A stretch of DNA of 5,780 bases from an uncultured Verrucomicrobiota bacterium. Lineage in GTDB: Bacteria > Verrucomicrobiota > Verrucomicrobiia > Chthoniobacterales > SZAS-18. Each line of letters opens with the position of its first letter. The first letter of the stretch is position 1. The DNA lies in the NCBI GenBank assembly GCA_937871685.1, contig CALMOL010000057.1, positions 1 through 5,780 of the forward strand, in the 5' to 3' direction. The translations under genes were made by a program, and so were the position numbers. Below the pieces are notes generated by a model, which was given only the letters and a program-made list of their open reading frames with translations, did not search any database and was not told the origin of the DNA. Of this stretch, positions 1 through 5,499 are shown piece by piece.

Positions 1-1
1 G

Positions 2-223
2 GCGGAATACGCCTTCGAGTCGCGCGCGCTGGGGATGCGCTCCGGCCGGCTCGACCTGCGGCTGCCGTGGTCGTCGCTCGACCGGGCGATTCATTTCCCG
101 GACGGCGTGCTTCTCCTCTTCGGCCCGAAGAACGTCCATTGGCTGCCGGTTTCCGGCGAGGAGGCGCGCGCGTTATTTCATATTTTGCAATATCGGGGAG
201 CCCGCGTGGTGCGCGTTCGCTGA
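2..223 (+). CDS. C-terminal fragment of a probable YcxB-like protein
   Basis: This open frame runs in from the left edge and stops at TGA 221-223, so only the last 73 residues are present and the true start lies outside the window. The visible part reads as short beta strands ending in a pattern of the form L-P-W-S-S-L, then a hydrophobic strand (V-L-L-L-F), then H-W-L-P-V-S. This order (a tryptophan-centred strand, a hydrophobic strand, then a strand ending in a proline before a short helix) resembles the C-terminal domain of YcxB-like proteins, which are small membrane-anchored proteins of unknown function. The membrane helices expected upstream are not in the window. The stop lies 41 bases before the sulfite dehydrogenase gene, so co-transcription is possible but there is no obvious functional link. 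That the frame is coding is fairly secure; the family is a pattern-based guess. Confidence 0.5.
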   Translation, partial: AEYAFESRALGMRSGRLDLRLPWSSLDRAIHFPDGVLLLFGPKNVHWLPVSGEEARALFHILQYRGARVVRVR

Positions 224-264
224 ATTCCCTTGCCGGGCGGTGGGTTCGTCGTTGCAATCACGGG

Positions 265-1506
265 ATGCGTTCCCCTTCCGTCCCCCCGGGCGGTTCCGGC
301 CAACCCCAGCCGGACCGTCGTGACTTTCTCCGTCTCCTCGGCGTATCCGGGATCGGCGCGCTGCTCGCCCCGACGCTGGCGCGCGCGCAGGCCGCTGCTC
401 CCGCGGTGCCGGTCGGGGCACCCGAGTTTTATTCGTTTCCCGAGAAGGTGTCGCTCAAGATGCTGACGGACCAGCCGGCGCAATTGGAGACGCCGATCGG
501 CTGGTTTCGCACCGACTTCACGCCGAACGAGGCGTTCTATGTCCGCTCGCACCTCGCCAACCTGCCCACGCGCGCCGACACCGCCGCGTGGCGGCTCAAC
601 GTCGGCGGCCACGTGGACAAGCCCGCAACGCTCTCGCTCGATGACCTCCGGAAGATGCCCGCCGTGGAGATCGCCGCGGTGAACCAGTGCTCGGGCAATT
701 CCCGCTCCTTCTTCAAGCCGGCCGTGCCCGGCGTGCAGTGGGGCAACGGTGCGATGGGCAACGCCAAATGGAAAGGCGTGCGCTTGCGCGACGTGCTCCA
801 GGCCGCCGGCATGAAGGCCGGCGCGGTGGAGGTGCAGTTCGACGGCCAGGACGCCGGCGTGATTCCCGCCACGCCCGACTATCAAAAGGCTATCCCGCTC
901 CCTCGTGCGATGCACGAGGACACCCTCCTCGCCTACGAGATGAACGGCGCGCCGCTGCCGCTGCTCAATGGCTTCCCGCTGCGCCTCATCGTGCCCGGCT
1001 GGTATGCGACCTATTGGATGAAGTGGGTCACCGACATCAAGGTGAACGCCGAGCCGCTGGCGAACTTCTGGATGAAGCCCGCCTACCGCATCCCGAGCAC
1101 GCCGGACGCGAACGAGAGCCCGGCCGACCTCGCCAAGGACACGGTGCCGATCCACCGCATGAACGTGCGCTCGCTCATCGTGGCACCCACCCCGGAGCAG
1201 GACGTGCCGATCAACCAGCCCTTCGAGATTTCCGGCATCGCCTTCGACGGCGGCGACGGCATCGCAAAGGTCGAGGTGTCCACCGACGGCGGCGCGACGT
1301 GGGCGGAGGCCAAGCTCGGCCCGGACCACGGTAAGTATTCCTTCCGTCGCTTCCTCCACGATTGGAAGCCGGCCAAGGGCGGCGTGAACAAGCTCATGTC
1401 GCGCGCCACCACCAAGACCGGCGCCGTGCAGCCCGCCGCGCCGATCTGGAACCGCTCGGGCTACATGCGAAACGTGGTCGAGACCACGCTCGTGTTCGTG
1501 TCGTGA
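265..1506 (+). CDS. sorA: Periplasmic sulfite dehydrogenase, molybdenum subunit (SorA-like)
   Basis: This 413-aa enzyme of the sulfite oxidase family should oxidise sulfite to sulfate at a molybdopterin cofactor in the periplasm. A Tat signal is visible: R18-R19-D-F-L, a hydrophobic stretch, and A-R-A ending at residue 41. The ATG at 265 is chosen because it places this signal near the N-terminus; the frame is open back to 67 but that part overlaps the previous gene. Family active-site residues can be matched: F-Y-V-R94-S-H96, the molybdenum-binding Cys142 in N-Q-C-S-G-N-S-R, and Tyr274 in the K-P-A-Y-R segment that aligns with the catalytic tyrosine of animal sulfite oxidase. The cofactor domain also shows L-L-A-Y-E-M-N-G and P-L-R-L-I-V-P-G. 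The C-terminal part (from about residue 315) is the immunoglobulin-like dimerisation domain with V-E-V-S-T-D-G-G-A-T-W. There is no fused haem domain; the cytochrome is encoded next door. SoxC is the main alternative, but SoxC pairs with a diheme cytochrome, unlike the partner here. No clear Shine-Dalgarno sequence is seen. Confidence 0.88.
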   Translation: MRSPSVPPGGSGQPQPDRRDFLRLLGVSGIGALLAPTLARAQAAAPAVPVGAPEFYSFPEKVSLKMLTDQPAQLETPIGWFRTDFTPNEAFYVRSHLANLPTRADTAAWRLNVGGHVDKPATLSLDDLRKMPAVEIAAVNQCSGNSRSFFKPAVPGVQWGNGAMGNAKWKGVRLRDVLQAAGMKAGAVEVQFDGQDAGVIPATPDYQKAIPLPRAMHEDTLLAYEMNGAPLPLLNGFPLRLIVPGWYATYWMKWVTDIKVNAEPLANFWMKPAYRIPSTPDANESPADLAKDTVPIHRMNVRSLIVAPTPEQDVPINQPFEISGIAFDGGDGIAKVEVSTDGGATWAEAKLGPDHGKYSFRRFLHDWKPAKGGVNKLMSRATTKTGAVQPAAPIWNRSGYMRNVVETTLVFVS

Positions 1507-1526
1507 ACCCCTGCGCCTTTCCCGCC

Positions 1527-1907
1527 ATGAAGACTTCCTTTCTCCTTCTCGCGCTCGGCCTCGTCCCGGCCGCCTTCGCGCAGGATCCCGCCAAGCAGGA
1601 CCCGAATAAGCCCGCGCCCGCGAAGATTGACGGCACCGCGCGCTCCATCGCGCTTCCAACGATGACCCACGACCTGCCCGACGGCCCCGGCCACGACGTG
1701 TATCTCGCCAACTGCGTGAGCTGCCACACCTCCCGCTACGTGAGCAACCAGCCCCGCTTCCCGCGCAAGACCTGGGAAGCCGAGGTCACCAAGATGGTAA
1801 AAGGCTACGGCGCGCCCATCTCCGACGAGGACCAAAAGAAGATCGTGGACTACCTCGTTGCCATCCGCGGCGTGCCCGATGCGCCAGCGGTGCCGCCGGC
1901 GAAGTGA
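1527..1907 (+). CDS. sorB: Single-heme cytochrome c subunit of sulfite dehydrogenase (SorB-like)
   Basis: This is a 126-aa exported c-type cytochrome that should take electrons from the SorA subunit and hand them to the respiratory chain. A Sec signal peptide is clear (M-K-T-S-F followed by a leucine-rich core, cleavage after A-F-A at residue 18). One heme-binding motif is present, C63-V-S-C66-H67. Met90 in V-T-K-M-V-K-G-Y-G-A-P-I is the likely distal heme ligand: the spacing and the following Y-G-A-P-I match what I recall of SorB from Starkeya novella. A final helix (K-K-I-V-D-Y-L) is typical of these small cytochromes. The segment from 19 to about 55 is rich in Pro, Lys and Ala and looks like a flexible linker. 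The ATG at 1527 is 20 bases after the sorA stop, so the two genes form an operon. The frame extends upstream to 1362 inside sorA, but only the 1527 start gives a signal peptide. No Shine-Dalgarno sequence is apparent. Confidence 0.87.
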   Translation: MKTSFLLLALGLVPAAFAQDPAKQDPNKPAPAKIDGTARSIALPTMTHDLPDGPGHDVYLANCVSCHTSRYVSNQPRFPRKTWEAEVTKMVKGYGAPISDEDQKKIVDYLVAIRGVPDAPAVPPAK

Positions 1908-1920
1908 GGGCGGCCTTCAC
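1904..1920. terminator. Possible short hairpin between convergent genes
   Basis: Bases 1904-1910 can pair with 1914-1920 (seven pairs, one of them G-T) around a three-base loop. The stem contains the sorB stop codon on one side and the stop codon of the minus-strand antitoxin on the other. An alternative stem pairs 1892-1897 with 1909-1914. Neither has a run of T after it, so an intrinsic terminator in the classical sense is not shown. It is listed because the two transcription units meet here with 9 bases between stops and no other candidate is visible. Confidence 0.22.
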
Positions 1921-2111
1921 GCGATTCGCGCCGCGGCTGGCTTGGTGACAACCTTGTGACCGGACTTGTTCTGGCGAGAGCGCGCGTCGCGAAGCATGGC
2001 CGACAAGTCGTGGTTGAAACGCCGGGATAACTCGTCTTTCACGCGGTGAACCTCGGCGATGACTGAATCAGTCGCCGTGGGCGGCTCATCTTTGCGGGGG
2101 ATCGTTGGCAT
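1917..2111 (-). CDS. Small antitoxin-like partner of a PIN-domain toxin
   Basis: This is a 64-aa protein whose core reads V-I-A-E-V-H-R-V-K-D-E-L, then R-F-N-H-D-L-S-A-M-L-R-D-A-R, then S-G-H-K-V-V. I recognise this pattern (I-x-E-V-x-x-x-R/K-x-E-x, F-N-Y/H-D-L, S-G-x-K/R-V-V) from a family of 60-80-residue proteins encoded directly after PIN-domain genes in many bacteria, where they are presumed antitoxins. The ATG at 2111 lies inside the 3' end of the PIN gene, in another frame, overlapping it by 26 bases, which suggests translational coupling. A longer start at 2192 would extend the overlap and add residues unlike the family. The order toxin first, antitoxin second is the reverse of classical vapBC. 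No DNA-binding fold is evident, so autoregulation cannot be inferred. The frame itself looks intact although the upstream toxin frame is broken. Confidence 0.7.
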   Translation of the reverse strand: MPTIPRKDEPPTATDSVIAEVHRVKDELSRRFNHDLSAMLRDARSRQNKSGHKVVTKPAAARIA

Positions 2112-2581
2112 CGGAGACGAACTGTTCGGACGTGCAGATGACCGGAAGATGAAACCCCATCTTGGCAAAGCAAGAACCGAGTCGGTCGGCAATGAAGGGG
2201 TTGGCGATGTGTCGGCAGTTCCACGTCAGAAGAAAATCCATGTCGTGGACTCCTACAACGGCGAGATGAGACGCATCGCGAGTCGCCGACCCGGGAAGAA
2301 TTCCTTCGGCGAGCAAGCGGGTCGCGAGCGCATCGACTTCCTCATTGAGGTCAAGGAGTTCGAGGCCGGCGAGCAACTGGATTCGTTCAGAAGCCTTCGT
2401 GGGCTCACCCTCGCTAGCTTCATCGAGCACAAGTTGGAGAGGTAAAAAGCCGGAACAGTTGCCGCTGGTTGTCCCACCACTCGCGCGTGAGTTCCTGGCG
2501 CGCGAATTGCAATACATTTCGCGACGGGCGCGAAACGTAATAGCTCGGAATGGTGGTTTCGACGAAGACTGAGTGAGGCAT
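2086..2581 (-). pseudogene. PIN-domain (VapC-family) toxin gene broken by a one-base frameshift
   Basis: Read right to left from ATG 2581, the first 48 residues (starting M-P-H-S-V-F-V-E-T-T-I-P-S-Y-Y and including T-R-E-W-W-D-N) are the N-terminus of a PIN-domain ribonuclease family. This frame ends at TGA 2420-2422 after a few foreign residues. The remaining 116 residues continue in the next frame from about 2436: Q-L-V-L-D-E-A-S, then D-A-S-H-L-A, then D-F-L-L-T-W-N-C-R-H-I-A-N and P-V-I-C-T. Removing one C of the CC at 2436-2437 restores a 164-aa protein of normal family length ending at TGA 2086. Likely metal-binding acidic residues in the restored protein are Glu8, Glu54, Asp102 and Asp113 or Asp115. 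Intact relatives are presumed RNA-cleaving toxins. The gene sits 19 bases after the kinase-like gene and overlaps the antitoxin. Local GC is lower than in the neighbours. A sequencing error or an unrecognised +1 frameshift are the alternatives to true decay. Confidence 0.82.
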
Positions 2582-2600
2582 TTGATGGTTGCCTTAACTT

Positions 2601-3638
2601 TCAATCCAGGCTCATCGCCTCGGGCACTTTGGTCTGTAGGTTTTTCTTCAGCACCTCGCCCATCGTGCGGCAGTAGTGGAAGTCGGGGTCGCGGTGGAAC
2701 TCGGCCATCTCGCCGCGGAGCTGGAGGATCTTCTCCGGCGGGGCGAGCGGCTCGGCGCACATGGCCTCCAGGAGCTGGCCGAGGCGGTTGCGCTCGACCT
2801 TGATGCGCAGGGAAATCAGCGCGCGCTCCTCGCCCTCGTATTGGGCCACGCTCGTCTCGTCGAGGTGCTTGATGCCGAAGAAGATGAGCGGGTTGTTCTC
2901 CGTGAAGAGCTTGGGCAGGTAAAACTTGCGCCGGCCGTCGTAGCACTGCTGGTCGAAGTCCATCGGGCGGATGCGGTATTGCACCTCCTCGAAGTCGGGC
3001 GTGATGTCCACGACGTAGTTGTAGGAACGCATGTCGCCGAGCAGGCGCACCGAGCATCGCTCGTTGAACTTCACGAATTCCTTGGCGATGCGCACCTCCT
3101 TGAAGCCGGGATCGGCCAAGTGGTCGCGCATGAACTGGTCGCCCGGCAGGCCGACGACGTGCTCTTCGATGAGCGTGTCGCTCCACACGTAATAGTGCAT
3201 CCGGTTGGGCGAGAGGAGGTGCTCCAGCTCGAGGCCATACACGCGCGAGGCGTCCGCGCGCTTCACGTAGAAGTAGTCTTGGTTGTCGTTGAGCAGGTTG
3301 ACGATGCGGACGCGGAAGGGCTTGGAATTGCCGAACTCGCAGTAGTCCACGCGCGACACGGCCAGGTGCTGCATCCGCTTGCGGTCGCCCGAGGCGCGCA
3401 GCAGGGCGTAGATGTCGCGCAGGCCCTGATAGACGTGGTCTTTCTCCGAAGGGTGGAAGGTGACGGAGCGCCAGAGGGTGTCGCGCCCGTCGCGGTCGAG
3501 CAGCGGGAAGCTCTCAGCGTGGTGCGTGAGCGTGCCGTATTCCACCGGCAGCTCGGACTCGCGCGAATACGACGCGAGGTAGCGACGCAACGGCGGGTGG
3601 ACCGGGTAGGGGAGCTTCTTCTTGGTGGGGGTGAGCAC
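2601..3638 (-). CDS. Uncharacterised 345-aa protein with kinase-like core motifs
   Basis: I do not recognise a named family. The protein has no signal peptide or membrane segment, so it is probably cytoplasmic. It begins with GTG at 3638, preceded by a purine-rich GGGAAG about ten bases upstream, which supports this start over later ATGs. The middle contains a series of elements in the order found in aminoglycoside-phosphotransferase and HipA-type kinases: a strand with a lysine (Y-F-Y-V-K126), a hinge-like strand L-I-E-E-H-V-V-G near 156-163, a helix (about 180-195), a catalytic-loop-like L-L-G-D202-M-R-S-Y-N207-Y-V-V, then M-D227-F-D in the place of the metal-binding aspartate. The C-terminal third is charged and probably helical. 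No glycine-rich loop is obvious. The gene lies 19 bases after the NHL gene and 19 bases before the PIN gene, so the three are probably transcribed together. The kinase idea is inference from motif order only; that this is a real gene is nearly certain. Confidence 0.85.
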   Translation of the reverse strand: MLTPTKKKLPYPVHPPLRRYLASYSRESELPVEYGTLTHHAESFPLLDRDGRDTLWRSVTFHPSEKDHVYQGLRDIYALLRASGDRKRMQHLAVSRVDYCEFGNSKPFRVRIVNLLNDNQDYFYVKRADASRVYGLELEHLLSPNRMHYYVWSDTLIEEHVVGLPGDQFMRDHLADPGFKEVRIAKEFVKFNERCSVRLLGDMRSYNYVVDITPDFEEVQYRIRPMDFDQQCYDGRRKFYLPKLFTENNPLIFFGIKHLDETSVAQYEGEERALISLRIKVERNRLGQLLEAMCAEPLAPPEKILQLRGEMAEFHRDPDFHYCRTMGEVLKKNLQTKVPEAMSLD

Positions 3639-3657
3639 GGCACCGATCTTCCCGTCG

Positions 3658-5499
3658 CTACGGCAGCTCGTAAACCTCCACCAGCGCGTTGCCGGTCGCG
3701 CCGCCCTGCCCGCGCACGATGGCGGTGTAGGCTCCGGGCGGGAGCGTCACGAGAATCGCCGATTCCGCGGGATTCGACGGCGCAAGCCCCGTGGCGGCGA
3801 TCTCCGCGCGTTGGGTGGCCGCCCAATCGTCGTTCGTCGAGAGCCTCGTCGTGGTGGAATACAGCTCCAGCGTCGGGTTCGCCAGCGGGTTGGCCACGCG
3901 GACGCTGGCGAGCGACGGACCGAGCGCCCGCACGAGCAGGCGCCTGGGCTCGGTGCCCTGGACGATGAAACCGGCAATCATCACGCTGTCCCCCGTGCCC
4001 ACCGGGCCGCGGGTGGAGAGGTTGATGAGCTTGGGAGCGCCGGACGACTCGATCTCATACACCTCCGCCAGGCAATTGCCGGTCTCGCCCGCGGCGCCGC
4101 GCACGATGGCGGTGTAGGTCCCTTCGGGGAGCAGGAGCGACAAGGCGCTCTCGCGCGCGTTCGACGGCGCCAAGCCGGCGGCCTGCACCTCGGAGGCGGC
4201 GGAAGCACCTTGCCAATCGTTGTTCGCCGCGACCTGATTTCCGGCGGCGTCAAAGACGGCCAAGCTCGGGTCCGCCAGCAGGCCTGTCACGCCCGCCGCG
4301 ACGAGGCTCGGGCCAAGGGCACGCACGACCACCTTCCGCGCGCCGCCTCGAATCACGAATCCGGCGATCAGCACGTCATCGCCTGCGCTGGTGCGCAGGC
4401 GCGTCGAAACGTTCGCCAAGCGGGCGGGAACCACCGGCGTCGGGACGCCACGCGCGATGCGGTAGTTGTTCCCGTCAACCACATAGAGACTCCCGGCGGC
4501 GCTCACGGCGATTCCCCTCGGGTCGTTGAACCGGGCATTGGCGCCGGCCCCGTCCCGCGCGCCCGGCGCGCCGTAGAATCCGCCCACGGTGGAGACCACC
4601 CCGGCGGCCGTGATCTGGCGGATCGTTTGCAGGCCCTCGGTCACGAAGAGGTTTCCCGTGGAATCGCGCGCCAAGCCCCCCGGTGCGACGAAGCTCGCTT
4701 GCGCGGCGGGGCCGTCCACCTCCGCGCTCTCGCCGTTGCCGGCCACGGTGGTCGTCGTGCCGTCCGGCGCGACCCGGCGGATAACGCTGTTGCCGCTATC
4801 CACGACGTAGGCGTTTCCGGCCTCGTCCAGCGCGATGCCACTGGGATAAGCGAAACGCGCCGCCGCCCCGACGCCATCCACGTAGCCCGCCGCAAAGGCC
4901 CGGCCCGCCAGCGTGGTCACCACTCCGCCCGGCGTGACGCGGCGGATCGTGCAGTTCTGGCTGTCGGTCACGAGGACGTTCCCGGAAGGTTCGACCGCCA
5001 GCGCGCCCGGCGAGCGGAAGCGCGCGCCCGCGCCGGTGCCGTCCTCGTCGCCCATCACCCGGGTCTGGCCGGCCACCGTGCTCACGGTTCCGTCCGGGGC
5101 GACCCGGCGAATCGTGTAGTTGGCGCCATCGCTCACGTAAAGGTTGCCCGCCGCGTCCAGCGCAAGGCCGCTGGGCCCGCCGAACGTGGCCACGCCAAGC
5201 GGGCCGTCGGTCGCGCCGGAAACCCCCGTGCGACCGGCTAGCGTCGTCACGACGCCAGCGGGCGTGACCCGGCGGATGGTGTAGTTGAGGGCATCCGTCA
5301 CGAGCAGGTTGCCGGCGCCATCAACGATCACGTTGCCGGGATAAGCAAAGCGCGCGTCGCCGCCGGTTCCATCCGCCGAGCCGGAACGACCCGGCTGGCC
5401 GGCGAAGTTGCTCCAGGCAAAGGTGGACTGCGCCGCGGCAGGGGTGGCGGCAAGCAGGATGGCGACGAGGGCCAAGGGAGTGGTGCGGAGGCTCGGCAT
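3658..5499 (-). CDS. Secreted NHL-repeat beta-propeller protein with two C-terminal Verrucomicrobia-type modules
   Basis: This is a 613-aa exported protein. A Sec signal peptide is clear (residues 1-23, ending A-A-A before Q24). Residues 32 to about 351 form six NHL-type blades, each of the form P-x-G-[LI]-A-[LV]-D-x-x-G-N-[LV]-[YF]-V-[ST]-D, then N-x-x-I-R-R-V, then V-x-T-x-A-G; the sixth is degenerate. Such propellers usually bind ligands or proteins and lack catalytic residues. Residues 361-483 and 491-612 are two copies of a beta-rich module (N-[VL]-S-T-R, I-A-G-F, R-A-L-G-P-S-L, N-D-W, Y-T-A-I-V-R-G, E-V-Y-E) common at the ends of secreted verrucomicrobial proteins; the protein stops three residues after this motif, with no PEP-CTERM or membrane anchor visible. 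The ATG at 5499 is fixed by the signal peptide; no Shine-Dalgarno sequence precedes it. It is the first gene of the minus-strand block. Its ligand and role are unknown; YVTN or SMP-30-type propellers are near alternatives. Confidence 0.88.
   Translation of the reverse strand: MPSLRTTPLALVAILLAATPAAAQSTFAWSNFAGQPGRSGSADGTGGDARFAYPGNVIVDGAGNLLVTDALNYTIRRVTPAGVVTTLAGRTGVSGATDGPLGVATFGGPSGLALDAAGNLYVSDGANYTIRRVAPDGTVSTVAGQTRVMGDEDGTGAGARFRSPGALAVEPSGNVLVTDSQNCTIRRVTPGGVVTTLAGRAFAAGYVDGVGAAARFAYPSGIALDEAGNAYVVDSGNSVIRRVAPDGTTTTVAGNGESAEVDGPAAQASFVAPGGLARDSTGNLFVTEGLQTIRQITAAGVVSTVGGFYGAPGARDGAGANARFNDPRGIAVSAAGSLYVVDGNNYRIARGVPTPVVPARLANVSTRLRTSAGDDVLIAGFVIRGGARKVVVRALGPSLVAAGVTGLLADPSLAVFDAAGNQVAANNDWQGASAASEVQAAGLAPSNARESALSLLLPEGTYTAIVRGAAGETGNCLAEVYEIESSGAPKLINLSTRGPVGTGDSVMIAGFIVQGTEPRRLLVRALGPSLASVRVANPLANPTLELYSTTTRLSTNDDWAATQRAEIAATGLAPSNPAESAILVTLPPGAYTAIVRGQGGATGNALVEVYELP
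3664..4419 (-). repeat. Two-copy C-terminal module with 130-residue period
   Basis: The last 250 residues of the secreted protein contain the same module twice (bases 4051-4419 and 3664-4029 on the minus strand). Equivalent points lie 130 residues apart: L361-A-N-V-S-T-R against L491-I-N-L-S-T-R, and both copies share D-D-W or N-D-W, G-L-A-P-S-N, and G-x-Y-T-A-I-V-R-G. A short linker separates them. The copies have diverged, so the duplication is old or was inherited as a pair. Confidence 0.8.
4579..5406 (-). repeat. Tandem NHL-blade coding repeats
   Basis: The propeller part of the secreted protein is built from near-identical units of exactly 55 residues (165 bases) for the first blades: the A-G marker recurs at residues 33, 88, 143, 198 and 253, and a G-G version follows at 306, 53 residues later. 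The repeated coding elements are V-[TS]-T-[LV]-A-G, D-G, A-R-F-x-x-P and I-R-R-V. The units are similar in DNA as well as protein, as expected from internal duplication. Confidence 0.8.

Noticed and set aside
178..1659. A 493-codon minus-strand open frame opposite the sulfite dehydrogenase gene
   Set aside because: It is rich in Arg, Gly and His with no recognisable domain, while the opposite strand encodes a protein with all family active-site residues.
2059..2445. A 128-codon plus-strand open frame across the PIN gene
   Set aside because: It is antisense to strong PIN-domain motifs in two minus-strand frames and has no family resemblance of its own.
2430..2445. Programmed ribosomal frameshifting as the explanation of the split PIN gene
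   Set aside because: No slippery heptamer or known +1 site and no obvious stimulatory structure; a simple one-base insertion explains the sequence better.
2086..3186. A 366-codon minus-strand open frame overlapping the kinase-like gene and the PIN gene
   Set aside because: Its first two thirds are arginine- and proline-rich shadow translation of the 345-aa gene; only its last part is real, as the C-terminal half of the frameshifted PIN protein.
2676..3968. A 430-codon plus-strand open frame
   Set aside because: It is antisense to two well-supported minus-strand genes, and its composition is typical of a shadow frame in GC-rich DNA.
3622..5241. A 539-codon plus-strand open frame
   Set aside because: It mirrors the NHL-repeat gene; its apparent repeats follow from the repeats on the other strand.
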